Source of the DNA: Tetragenococcus halophilus
GTDB taxonomy: Bacteria; Bacillota; Bacilli; Lactobacillales; Enterococcaceae
Direction: 5' to 3'
Assembly (NCBI RefSeq): GCF_021474685.1
Contig: NZ_JAKEIT010000024.1
Location: forward strand, 1 to 39,770
Length of the DNA: 39,770 bases
The position numbers and the translations under genes were made by a program. How positions within the stretch are numbered: the first letter of the stretch is position 1; each line of letters starts with the position of its first letter. Shown here piece by piece: positions 33,258-39,770 of this stretch. The notes under the pieces are model-generated. The model saw only the letters and a program-made list of their open reading frames with translations, was not told the DNA's origin and made no database searches.

Positions 33258-34005
33258 TTAGCCCCCTTTGTCTATTGTCTTCTTGAATAAGCTTTAAAAA
33301 AGTTTCTTCTAAATCTCCTTTTGTTTGATCTTGAGGTTGAAAGTTTATTTTTAATTCATCGATTGTTCCTTCAAATAATAAATTGCCGTGATTCATAATC
33401 CCGATAGTGTCTGCAACCAATTCGATTTCTGAAAGTAAATGAGATGAGAGAATTACCGTACAATTCAACTTTTCTGGTAAGGTTTGAATGAGGGTTCGTA
33501 TTTCATGTACACCCACTGGATCCAAACCATTCGTTGGTTCATCAAGAATTAAAATAGGCGGTTTTCCTATTAAGGCGCTCGCTAGACCTAGCCGTTGCTT
33601 CATTCCCAAAGAATATTTTTTTGCTTGTCGATCTTTCCATTTAGACATACCAACAATAGACAGTGCTTGTTCAATAGAAGATTTTGGCAAAGCTAAAATT
33701 CGTCGGATGATATCTAAATTTTCTTCTCCTGTTAAATTGCCATAAAAAGCAGGTGCTTCAATAAACGACCCTACTTCTTTAAGTATTTCATTGCGATTTT
33801 GCGGATATTTTTTATTATTTACCGTAAAAGTACCAGCTGTAGGATTCGCTAACCCTAAAAACATTTTCATTAATGTTGATTTTCCAGCGCCATTGGGTCC
33901 AAGCAGTCCATAAACTTTTCCTTCTGGAATTTGAATATTTACATTAGAAACAGCTGTAAAGCCAGTATAATTTTTACTTAAATCTTTCGTTACAATCACA
34001 CTCAT
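33247..34005 (-). CDS. ABC transporter ATPase, LanF/BcrA-like
   Basis: This 252-aa ATPase has Walker A LLGPNGAGKST near residue 36, the signature YSLGMKQRLGLASAL near 131, Walker B ILILDEPTNGLDP near 153 and the switch His in LSSHLLSEIE. Where most ABC ATPases have a Gln in the Q-loop, it reads VGSFIEAPAFYGNLTGEENL. A Glu at this position is the E-loop of lantibiotic self-protection ATPases (LanF). Together with two ABC-2 permeases and an adjacent two-component system, this suggests defence against a lantibiotic or similar cell-wall-active peptide. No lanA, lanB or lanC gene is in the window, so resistance is likelier than producer immunity. Confidence 0.87.
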   Translation of the reverse strand: MSVIVTKDLSKNYTGFTAVSNVNIQIPEGKVYGLLGPNGAGKSTLMKMFLGLANPTAGTFTVNNKKYPQNRNEILKEVGSFIEAPAFYGNLTGEENLDIIRRILALPKSSIEQALSIVGMSKWKDRQAKKYSLGMKQRLGLASALIGKPPILILDEPTNGLDPVGVHEIRTLIQTLPEKLNCTVILSSHLLSEIELVADTIGIMNHGNLLFEGTIDELKINFQPQDQTKGDLEETFLKLIQEDNRQRGLSDE

Positions 34006-34047
34006 TGTTCGATTCCTCCTTTGTTACTTAAAGTTTAACGAACAAAG

Positions 34048-34085
34048 CTTACACTCACCTTCTCTTTACCTTACTTCTGTCTTAC
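34048..34085. promoter_or_regulatory. Phased CTTAC repeats between the ABC and two-component genes
   Basis: CTTAC occurs at 34048-34052, 34070-34074 and 34081-34085, spaced 22 and 11 bp, that is, whole helical turns. It sits just upstream of the ABC operon (GTAAG on its coding strand). This is the layout of binding sites for OmpR-type response regulators, such as the one encoded next to it. Confidence 0.5.
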
Positions 34086-34157
34086 ATTTTTACTGAATAA
34101 ATCCATTTTTAAAGAAAATAAGATACAATAAGAGTCAGGATAAAGAAGGTGAAGAAA

Positions 34158-34862
34158 ATGAGCGAAGACTACTTAAAAAAGAAAAAGATTTTAATTGCAG
34201 ATGATGAGCCAGGACTATTAGAAATGGTGGTTTCATTTCTAAAAGAAGAAGGTTTTGAACAAATATCCACTGCCGCCACAGTAGAAAAAGCGATTCAAGC
34301 TGTTCAATCGATGCCGCCTGATTTAGCAATTTTAGATGTCATGTTACCTGATGGCGATGGTTTTTCACTTATGGAAAAATTACAACAAATTGCAGATTTT
34401 CCTACAATCTTTTTAACTGCACGCGGAGAAGATACAGATCGACTAACAGGCTTAGGTTTAGGTGCAGACGATTATTTAGTAAAGCCCTTTTTACCCCAAG
34501 AACTAGTTTTTAGAGTATTAGCGATTCTTAGAAGAACATATAAAGAAGAAGTATCTTTGGTCCAGTTAAAAAACTGTCAAATTGACTTTGATCGTGCAGA
34601 AATCATCAAAGAACAAGATGTTCTTTCATTAACAGCTAAAGAATATGATCTACTAAATGTGTTGTATCGAAATGCTGGACGTATCGTGACTATTGATGCT
34701 TTATGTGAGGCAGTTTGGGGTGAGAATCCTTTCGGTTATGAAAATACACTGATGGCACATATTCGGCGAATTCGTCAAAAAATTGAAAAGTTCCCTTCCA
34801 AACCTGTTTCGCTAATTACTATTAAAGGACTAGGCTACAAACTGATTGTGGAGGGATCTTAA
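34158..34862 (+). CDS. OmpR-family response regulator
   Basis: This 234-aa cytosolic DNA-binding regulator starts at the ATG at 34158, 8 nt after AAGAAGG; a GTG at 34149 overlaps that site. The receiver domain (residues 9-122) has the acidic pair in IADDEPG, the phosphoacceptor Asp60 in LAILDVMLPDGDG, the Thr in FLTARGE near 85 and the Lys in YLVKPFLPQELVFR near 105. The C-terminal winged helix (about 135-232) ends with YENTLMAHIRRIRQKIE and IKGLGYKL. It is followed 1 nt later by its kinase and probably drives the divergent ABC operon. Confidence 0.92.
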   Translation: MSEDYLKKKKILIADDEPGLLEMVVSFLKEEGFEQISTAATVEKAIQAVQSMPPDLAILDVMLPDGDGFSLMEKLQQIADFPTIFLTARGEDTDRLTGLGLGADDYLVKPFLPQELVFRVLAILRRTYKEEVSLVQLKNCQIDFDRAEIIKEQDVLSLTAKEYDLLNVLYRNAGRIVTIDALCEAVWGENPFGYENTLMAHIRRIRQKIEKFPSKPVSLITIKGLGYKLIVEGS

Positions 34863-34863
34863 C

Positions 34864-36285
34864 ATGAAAAACATACCGAAATTTATCAGTCGTTTTATTG
34901 GGCTATTAATTTTAAGTATCCTTTTGTTGTTAGTCGCTAATACAGTACTGGCGGTTGTTATCTTTCAACAGCAATTCTCCGATAAGGCTTCATATAGCAG
35001 TTCACCTTATAAGTACACACAAAATATCGCAACGCATATTACAAAAACTGAAGGTAACTATAATTTAGATGAACAATTCATGGAAAAACTGGAAACAGAT
35101 CATGTATGGGGAATCATCTTGGATGAAGATCATCAAAAAGTTGCTTGGCAGACAACTAACTTGCCGGAAAATATTCCTCTGTCCTATTCTTTATCTGAAA
35201 TTTCAGAGCTGACTTTAGGCTATGTTAAAGGCTATCCAACTTATACTAGTGAAATAGAGCAAGGTTTATTGATTCTAGGTTTTCCCCAGAAAAGCTATTG
35301 GAAACTGATACGTCCCACTTGGACTTATCGATTTATCGCAAATACGCCACAAATCTTGTTTTTAGTTTTAACAGTCAATCTTGTTGTTATTCTTTTCATC
35401 TATCTTTGGTTTAGTGGCAAGTTGATTCGGTCAGTAACTCCTATTGTAGATGGCATCAAAAATTTACCTGCAGGTCCACGTAAAACCGTTCGTGAAAAAG
35501 GGGTTCTTTTAGAAATCGCCGAAAATATCAACCAAACATCAAAAGTTCTTGAAGAACAAGAAAAACAATTAGCCAAAAAAGAGGCAGCGCGCGCAGATTG
35601 GATCGCCGGGATTTCTCATGATATTCGCACCCCGCTTTCAATGGTTCTAGGGTATGCTAGTCAACTGTCCAATAGTAGCTCACTTCTAACTGAAGAAAAG
35701 AGCAAGGCAAAAATCATTTTGCAACAAAGTCAAAAAATCGATAAGCTTGTTAATGATCTGAATCTTTCTTCAAAATTGGAATATAGTATGCAGCCAATGA
35801 GTAGAAAAAGAATCGAGCTTATTTCATTACTTCGAAAAATAATCGTAGAATTTCTCAATAACGATTTGGAGGAAAAATACTCGATCAATTGGCAAGCTGA
35901 AGAAGCGTCTAATACAGTTTTTATTCAGCTGGATGTTGAATTATTTAAAAGAGCCATCACGAACTTACTACAAAACGCCGTCAATCATAACCCCGACGGA
36001 TGTAACATCTATGTTTCAGTTAAACAAGAAGAACATGCTATTGCAGTTGTTGTTGAAGATGATGGCATAGGCATTAGTGAAACACAACTTAATCAATTGA
36101 AACAATCTTCGCATTACATGATCAGCAGAGACGAAAATCTTGATCAACGCCATGGCTTAGGACTGTTAATTGTTAAACAAATCGTAGAAGCGCACGAAGG
36201 AAATATTTTCCTAGCAAAAAGTCCTTATGACGGCTTTTCTGTAAAAATTGAAATTCCCTGGAATTCATCTTCCGAATATCAGTAA
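34864..36285 (+). CDS. Sensor histidine kinase
   Basis: This 473-aa membrane kinase starts at the ATG at 34864 after GGAGGG. It has two membrane helices (about 9-35 and 161-183) flanking an extracellular sensor loop of roughly 125 residues. The sensor loop is larger than that of BceS-like kinases and similar to NisK/LisK types. A cytoplasmic linker is followed by HisKA with the phospho-His252 in WIAGISHDIRTPLSMVLGY, and a HATPase domain with NLLQNAVNHN (N box), VVVEDDGIGI (G1) and RHGLGLLIVKQIVEAHEG (G2). Partner of the preceding regulator; the ligand is unknown. Confidence 0.92.
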   Translation: MKNIPKFISRFIGLLILSILLLLVANTVLAVVIFQQQFSDKASYSSSPYKYTQNIATHITKTEGNYNLDEQFMEKLETDHVWGIILDEDHQKVAWQTTNLPENIPLSYSLSEISELTLGYVKGYPTYTSEIEQGLLILGFPQKSYWKLIRPTWTYRFIANTPQILFLVLTVNLVVILFIYLWFSGKLIRSVTPIVDGIKNLPAGPRKTVREKGVLLEIAENINQTSKVLEEQEKQLAKKEAARADWIAGISHDIRTPLSMVLGYASQLSNSSSLLTEEKSKAKIILQQSQKIDKLVNDLNLSSKLEYSMQPMSRKRIELISLLRKIIVEFLNNDLEEKYSINWQAEEASNTVFIQLDVELFKRAITNLLQNAVNHNPDGCNIYVSVKQEEHAIAVVVEDDGIGISETQLNQLKQSSHYMISRDENLDQRHGLGLLIVKQIVEAHEGNIFLAKSPYDGFSVKIEIPWNSSSEYQ

Positions 36286-36302
36286 TTTCATTAAGAAGTA
36301 TT

Positions 36303-36352
36303 TTTAAAGCCAGCGCAGACAAGGGGAAATCGGTCTCAACTGGCTTTAAAAT
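36303..36352 (+). terminator. Terminator of the two-component operon
   Basis: TTTAAAGCCAG (36303-36313) and CTGGCTTTAAA (36340-36350) form an 11-bp stem, with an inner AGAC / GTCT pair in the long loop, 18 nt after the kinase stop. The T-tract is weak. Confidence 0.6.
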
Positions 36353-36354
36353 TA

Positions 36355-36531
36355 TTACTGTTCAATATTCATTGTTTCTATTTTACCAAGCTTTGCTAAT
36401 TCTTTAATTACCTCAGGATTATGATGATCCATAAACAAACTAATATTATTATCTAATTGAGCAATTTTATCTACTTCCTCTTTTGTTAATTCAAAGTCAA
36501 AAATAGAGAAATTTTCAATTAATAGACCCTA
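36355..36531 (-). pseudogene. Aldo/keto reductase C-terminal remnant
   Basis: On the minus strand an open stretch reads IENFSIFDFELTKEEVDKIA, then LDNNISLFMDHHNPEVIKEL and ends at TAA (36357-36355). The first block matches the C-terminus of aldo/keto reductases of the diketogluconate reductase type (usually NFNIFDFEL, then T-x-E-D/E, then DHRDPE). An in-frame stop lies just upstream and the rest of the barrel, about 220 residues, is absent. It has no start signal. Confidence 0.65.
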
Positions 36532-36592
36532 TATTTTACTTTTAAATCAACATTTTAATTTCCCAGAAATCCGTCAAGATCGAAATAACCAA

Positions 36593-36636
36593 AAAAATAG
36601 CAAATAACCCCTAGATTTGGAAGAAATTTGCTAGTT
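36593..36636 (-). terminator. Terminator of the toxin-antitoxin pair
   Basis: TAGCAAAT (36598-36605) and ATTTGCTA (36626-36633) form an 8-bp stem followed on the minus strand by TTTTTTT, about 20 nt after the toxin stop. Confidence 0.65.
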
Positions 36637-36652
36637 TTATTTAGATACGTTT

Positions 36653-37003
36653 TTACTTTTTGTGATATCCGGCTGAACTATTCTGACCTGGACAAAGATA
36701 ATCATGTAAACCGTCACGTACACTAATTAAAATCAACTCGTTTTCATCGATCGTATAAACTACCAGCACATCATTCACTTCGTTAGGTTGTTTTTCTTGA
36801 GGTGTATCCCGCAAATGAAATTCATAATAGCCTGCCATACGGCGGCTTAGCTCGTGATCTCCAAACTCTTCAGGTAGTTTCCCTGTTTCTAACAATAAAT
36901 CGACTGCTTCTCGCACTTCAGCAATAATTGTCCAATCAATACTAGCCAAACGTTTTAAATCAACATTAAAAGTTGAACGTGGTTTAAATTTTAACTTTTT
37001 CAT
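36653..37003 (-). CDS. Type II toxin, YafQ-like RelE superfamily
   Basis: This toxin of about 116 aa is a probable ribosome-dependent mRNA nuclease. The ATG at 37003 overlaps the antitoxin stop by 4 bp (ATGA). The pattern is YafQ-like: KFKPRSTFNVDLKRLASIDW, then a central LLETGKLPEEFGDHELS with the conserved His, YYEFHLRD (His-x-Arg), NDVLVVYTIDENELILISVRDGLHDYL with the C-terminal His. It lacks any frame disruption, so it may be active. Partner of the preceding Phd-type antitoxin. Confidence 0.85.
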   Translation of the reverse strand: MKKLKFKPRSTFNVDLKRLASIDWTIIAEVREAVDLLLETGKLPEEFGDHELSRRMAGYYEFHLRDTPQEKQPNEVNDVLVVYTIDENELILISVRDGLHDYLCPGQNSSAGYHKK

Positions 37004-37281
37004 TGATCGAACTGTCCCCAATACTCATCATTTGATTCTACAATTTCATCATCAGGCAAAACATGGCGCTGAATAAGCTGATCACGTGCAATTGCATATT
37101 CTAACGAACCTTCTTTAGCCCGTAAAGCCCGTTCTAGCCAATCTAATTTTTCCTGTGAGATCACCGCTACGGCTCGATTATTAGCCCGTGCAATATACAC
37201 CGTTTCGTCATCATCGTTCACACGGTCTAAATAGTCTTTAATATGCGCTCTAAAGTCACTCTGTGTTGAAGCAACTGCCAT
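37000..37281 (-). CDS. Type II antitoxin, Phd/YefM-like
   Basis: This antitoxin of about 93 aa starts at the ATG at 37281, 8 nt after AAGGAGG; an ATG at 37287 is too close to it. The N-terminal DNA-binding half has VASTQSDFRAHIKDYLDRVN, then VYIARANNRAVAVISQEKLDWLE, the Phd/YefM fold. The acidic C-terminus (LPDDEIVESNDEYWGQFDQ) would wrap the toxin. It should autoregulate the pair through the TTGTACT sites upstream. Confidence 0.87.
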   Translation of the reverse strand: MAVASTQSDFRAHIKDYLDRVNDDDETVYIARANNRAVAVISQEKLDWLERALRAKEGSLEYAIARDQLIQRHVLPDDEIVESNDEYWGQFDQ

Positions 37282-37294
37282 AATCATCGCCTCC

Positions 37295-37326
37295 TTGTAC
37301 TTATTATTGTACTACATTAAGTACAA
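37295..37326 (-). promoter_or_regulatory. Operator and promoter of the toxin-antitoxin pair
   Basis: TTGTACT lies at 37295-37301 and 37307-37313, and its complement AGTACAA at 37320-37326, so two copies form a perfect dyad with a 6-bp centre. On the minus strand TACAAT in the same region could be the -10. Confidence 0.6.
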
Positions 37327-37443
37327 TAAGTAAATGAATTTAAAAATTATTGAAATAACAAAATCTTCATGTAAAGTGGAAAAATAATTAAACAACTAAT
37401 TACCATTTTCAAAGCATTCAAGCCCTTCATGTCTGTTTGTTCT

Positions 37444-37515
37444 TCAGAAGAACAGTTTGTTATTTGAAAAGCATTCATCATATATATCTTCCACTGTTAA
37501 ATAATATATGTTCAT
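37444..37515 (-). pseudogene. Truncated Doc/Fic-type toxin
   Basis: A 23-codon frame begins MNIYYLTVEDIYD and stops soon after. Its ATG overlaps the stop of the AbrB-like gene by 4 bp (ATGA), the usual antitoxin-toxin coupling. Doc toxins start in this way (Y-L-T-x-E-D-I) and have about 120 residues. The Fic motif is absent, so the gene is a remnant. Confidence 0.5.
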
Positions 37516-37739
37516 CTCATTACCAAATTCTTGTATAGCTCATCATATTTTTGCACAGATTTAGCCATGACCGTTTCTAATCTTCTTTGATGTTTACCTT
37601 CGTCTTCTTTCTTAACAAGAATTTCTTTTAATTTATCTTCATCCACATAAACTGTGTCGGTTTCCTTTGCTCCAATACTTTCCAATAAGCCTTTGGATAA
37701 AGTAACTACAACAGAATTCCCAAGCTGCTTTATAATCAA
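37512..37739 (-). pseudogene. AbrB/MazE-like antitoxin, 5'-joined to an RHH gene
   Basis: This frame of 75 codons has the SpoVT-AbrB swapped-hairpin pattern: KQLGNSVVVTLSKGLLESIG, then DTVYVDEDKLKEILVKKEDE, followed by a helical toxin-binding tail. The start ATG at 37739 has no ribosome binding site and lies inside the upstream RHH frame. The first residues of the domain (a short strand before KxGNS) are missing. It looks like an antitoxin whose 5' end was replaced by the 5' part of another gene. It may still be translated by reinitiation. Confidence 0.55.
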
Positions 37740-37866
37740 GTTTATCTTCGAGTTGTTCTAAAATAGTTTTGCGCATAAATTCAGAAACATTCATCTCTTC
37801 AAAAGTAGCCATAGCTTTTACCATTTTGTAATCTTTTTCAGATAGATGAACTGTGGTGGTGATCAT
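37639..37866 (-). pseudogene. RHH antitoxin fragment, 3'-fused
   Basis: The ATG at 37866 follows AAAGGAAG. Residues 1-48 are a normal ribbon-helix-helix antitoxin start: MITTTVHLSEKDYKMVKAMA, then NVSEFMRKTILEQLEDKLDY. After DYKAA the frame runs through the AbrB-like gene out of frame (WEFCCSYFIQR) and stops at 37639. The junction near 37730-37745 marks a deletion that joined two antitoxin genes. The DNA-binding part is intact and could still bind its operator. Confidence 0.6.
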
Positions 37867-38010
37867 AGAAATATCTTCCTTTGATTCTGTAAAATTATTA
37901 TAGCATGAAAGATTGCGCTTACATTATAGATTGCTGTCAAACTTTGTATAGTTGCTTTTTATTTTGAAAGTTCAAAAAACCTATATAAACTAACGTTTCC
38001 CTACTCTATG

Positions 38011-38103
38011 TTAGTCATCTAGTTTACTTTCAATAGTAGTAAGTTCTTTAGCTAATGTAACCAAAATTGTATCGCCTTGTTTCCTAGCTTTTACCCTATC
38101 CAT
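38011..38103 (-). pseudogene. Truncated AbrB-type antitoxin
   Basis: A 30-codon frame starts with ATG after AGGAG and reads MDRVKARKQGDTILVTLAKE, the AbrB/MazE N-terminal hairpin, then ends LTTIESKLDD and stop. The rest of the domain is lost. Confidence 0.5.
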
Positions 38104-38191
38104 TTGCCACGCTCCTAAGAGTTAATACATTTATTATAACGTGTAATACAAGTAAGTACGAACTGTACTTTTATAAAGAACTATTCTATTT

Positions 38192-38512
38192 TTAAGCTGG
38201 GCCAACTTGTTTAATTTCTTTAAGTATTTCATCTGGATTATTCTCAAGTAGCTGCATCAACCTTCTAGCACTTCCATTAAGTTCCGCGCCATTAATTTCC
38301 CATTTTTCAATTGTACGAGTAGAAACACCTAAAATAACTGCAAAAACTGCTCTTGAAACGCCAACTTTACTACGAATACCTTTAATGTCTTATCCAGTAA
38401 AAGAAGATGCTTCAGACAAATTATAGCTTCTAATTTCAATTTCATTAGTCTTTTCATTCGCTAGAGCTGTTAGTTCTTTGAGTGATCCTTTTAACGTTTC
38501 ACGTATATTAGA
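38192..38512 (-). pseudogene. HigA/XRE-type regulator with internal stop
   Basis: The minus strand encodes KELTALANEKTNEIEIRSYN, then NLSEASSFTG, a TAA at 38392-38390, and then in the same frame IKGIRSKVGVSRAVFAVILG and VSTRTIEKWEINGAELNGSA, ending in QVGPA and TAA. The second part is an XRE helix-turn-helix with VSRAVFAVILGVSTRTIEKWE. Changing the one stop to a sense codon gives a continuous antitoxin-like regulator. A further stop lies upstream and no start signal remains. Confidence 0.65.
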
Positions 38513-38633
38513 TTATCCACCCCTTCTTAACATTGTTAAAATCATTCTGATTTTCTATCGAAAAACATATTCGGTACTGCGCATTAATTTTAATGCTATA
38601 TTATCCTTGTCGATTTCCTGCTAGTTGTTCTAA

Positions 38634-38804
38634 ATGGTTGGCTGGTGGAACTCTCAAGTCTTAGGTATTTATTCTCATGTTCATCCCCAAGTACACCAAG
38701 AATCAGCTCAGCTTTTTTCTATAAAGAACACAATAAAAAGGATTTGGCACATTTTTGGCACAAAAAAAGCGACAAACATTGTCACATCAACGTTTATCGC
38801 CTGA
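38634..38804 (+). pseudogene. Tyrosine integrase C-terminal remnant
   Basis: An open stretch starting near 38634 reads LGIYSHVHPQVHQESAQLFS and then KNTIKRIWHIFG. I-Y-S-H-V after a short spacer is the C-terminal catalytic-Tyr block of phage-type tyrosine integrases (Tyr then SHV, P, Q-E-x-A-x-x-F). The upstream GH-S block is degenerate and all earlier catalytic residues are missing. It ends 7 bp before the 3' end of tRNA-Thr, the classical position of an integrase next to its attachment site. Confidence 0.55.
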
Positions 38805-38810
38805 TTTTTA

Positions 38811-38883
38811 AGCCGTCTGCCGGACTCGAACCGGCGACCCCCACCTTACCATGGTGGTGCTCTACCGACTGAGCTAAGACGGC
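38811..38883 (-). tRNA. tRNA-Thr (GGT)
   Basis: A complete cloverleaf: acceptor GCCGTCT / AGACGGC, D-arm AGCTCAGTCGGTAGAGC, anticodon stem CCACC / GGTGG with GGT in ATGGTAA, T-arm GCCGG-TTCGAGT-CCGGC. Discriminator T; CCA is not encoded. Confidence 0.96.
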
Positions 38884-38964
38884 AGTTATTTAACACAAAA
38901 TATAGCTTACCGAAAAGAACTGTACTTGTCAACCACATTCTGCCTTTTTTCTATAAATATATTC

Positions 38965-39606
38965 TTATTGGAAAATATCTAGTAACTCTCTAGGCTCTGT
39001 TATAATTTTTTGTGGACCTGCGTTTACTAGTTCTTCTTTATTGCCAAAACCATAAAGAACCCCAACACTTTCGATGTTATTCTCTTTTGCTCCTGTTATA
39101 TCGTGAGCACGATCTCCAATCATTACAACAGTGGAAAGATCTTCTACTCTCTCTACTTTTAAAGCATCATGTATGACCGCTTTTTTATCGGCACGTACCC
39201 CTTCCAAGTCCGCTCCATGAATACCTTCGAAAAACTTAGCAAAATCTAAATGATGAACAATTTTAACTGCAAAAAATTCTGGTTTTGAGGTAGCAAGAAA
39301 TAACTCGTATCGCTCAGCTAATTGAGTTAAAACATCCTCTATACCATCATAAGGTCTAACTTGATACATTCCCTCTTTTTTATATAGAGTACGGTAGTGA
39401 TCAATCGCTTCTTGAGCTTCTTCTTCTGTCATACCCGTTTTAATAAAAGACTCAGCTAAAGGTGGACCGATAAATGTTTTGAGCGTTTTTGAATCAAGAG
39501 GTTTACGGTTCATTTCTTTCATTGCATAATTTAATGAAGCAAAGATTCCTTGGCTTGAATCAATAATTGTCCCATCTAAATCAAGTAAAATTTTCGTTTT
39601 TTTCAA
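38965..39606 (-). CDS. HAD hydrolase, phosphoglycolate phosphatase-like
   Basis: This 213-aa HAD-IA phosphatase has the nucleophile Asp9 and Asp11 in LLDLDGTIIDSS, the cap-domain FIGPPLAESF near residue 46, motif II Thr/Ser in LFLATSKPE near 100, a Lys in GVRADKKAVI near 137 and motif IV VVMIGDRAHDITGAKENNIESVGVLYGFG. The cap and last motif match Gph/PpaX-like phosphatases. The substrate may be phosphoglycolate, pyrophosphate or a sugar phosphate. The start is a TTG at 39606 after AAAGGAG. It stands alone next to tRNA-Thr. Confidence 0.87.
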   Translation of the reverse strand: MKKTKILLDLDGTIIDSSQGIFASLNYAMKEMNRKPLDSKTLKTFIGPPLAESFIKTGMTEEEAQEAIDHYRTLYKKEGMYQVRPYDGIEDVLTQLAERYELFLATSKPEFFAVKIVHHLDFAKFFEGIHGADLEGVRADKKAVIHDALKVERVEDLSTVVMIGDRAHDITGAKENNIESVGVLYGFGNKEELVNAGPQKIITEPRELLDIFQ

Positions 39607-39721
39607 AAATACTTCAACTCCTTTTTGCTAGTCTTCATTTTAGCATATCATTTTATGTTTTCAACTAACGAATTTTTGTCCATTTCATTCTATCAAAACT
39701 TAAAGTCATTAATTGCATAAA

Positions 39722-39769
39722 AGAAAAGAAGCGATCAGAGAGTTTAACTTCTCTGATCGCTTCTTTTTA
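39722..39769. terminator. Strong terminator at the window edge
   Basis: A perfect 18-bp stem (39724-39741 with 39750-39767, containing GAAGCGATCAGAGA) has an 8-nt loop and A and T runs on either side. No gene ends here within the window, so it probably serves a gene beyond the right edge. Confidence 0.82.
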
Positions 39770-39770
39770 A

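Noticed and set aside
38645-38872. A 75-codon plus-strand frame ending inside tRNA-Thr
   Set aside because: Its end is the antisense of the tRNA (the familiar spurious GLEPAT-type peptide) and its frame differs from that of the integrase remnant. It has no ribosome binding site.
1-39770. CRISPR array or insertion sequence
   Set aside because: No regularly spaced repeats of 25-40 bp, and no transposase frame with terminal inverted repeats, were seen on either strand.

Overview
The window is chromosomal DNA from a low-GC Gram-positive bacterium, most likely a lactic acid bacterium of the Enterococcaceae. The evidence is AAAGGAGG-type ribosome binding sites, strong AT bias, PepC, cyclopropane fatty acid synthase, an acyl-ACP thioesterase and a lantibiotic-type ABC/two-component locus. 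The exported lipoproteins (OppA, OpuAC, LivJ) are very rich in Asp and Glu, and there is an OpuAC glycine-betaine binding protein. Together these point to a salt-tolerant member such as Tetragenococcus. This is an inference from gene content, not from a marker gene.

Layout. 1-9.6 kb: oppA, a YdaT-like stress protein, a three-gene operon (DUF72, Cof-type HAD phosphatase, MazG-like pyrophosphohydrolase), type I asparaginase, acyl-ACP thioesterase, a TcyP-type cystine transporter and an MFS exporter. Most convergent pairs share a bidirectional terminator. 9.7-21.2 kb: pepC, a membrane acyltransferase, tRNA-Asn with a DUF6275 gene and a decayed second tRNA-Asn upstream of it, an orphan opuAC, two GNAT acetyltransferases, a truncated HxlR regulator facing an SDR dehydrogenase, cfa, an AbgT-family transporter broken by one frameshift, and a baeRF-like protein. 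21.4-27.2 kb: a branched-chain amino acid ABC operon, livJ-livH-livM-livG-livF plus a CBS-ACT protein. Its 5' leader encodes a 29-residue peptide with four consecutive Leu codons, followed by mutually exclusive hairpins and a terminator. livJ itself is frameshifted. 27.4-31.3 kb: a NupC-type nucleoside transporter, a decayed DUF1772 gene, and a TetR / cytidine deaminase-like / metallo-beta-lactamase-fold operon with two operator dyads. 31.5-36.3 kb: a LanFEG-like ABC transporter with an extra small membrane protein, divergent from an OmpR-type response regulator and its histidine kinase. 36.3-38.9 kb: a gene graveyard holding an aldo/keto reductase remnant, an intact-looking Phd/YafQ-type toxin-antitoxin pair, fragments of RHH, AbrB, Doc and HigA-like genes, and the C-terminus of a tyrosine integrase abutting tRNA-Thr. 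38.9-39.8 kb: a Gph-like HAD phosphatase and a strong terminator.

How it fits together. The coherent theme is amino acid and peptide acquisition (OppA, PepC, TcyP, Liv, AsnA-type asparaginase, AbgT) together with envelope and osmotic stress (OpuAC, Cfa, thioesterase, LanFEG-like transporter). The most interesting signal is the apparent leucine-responsive translational attenuator on a transport operon. The next are the two tRNA-linked scars of mobile DNA and the repeated single-base losses in T runs that inactivate livJ and abgT.
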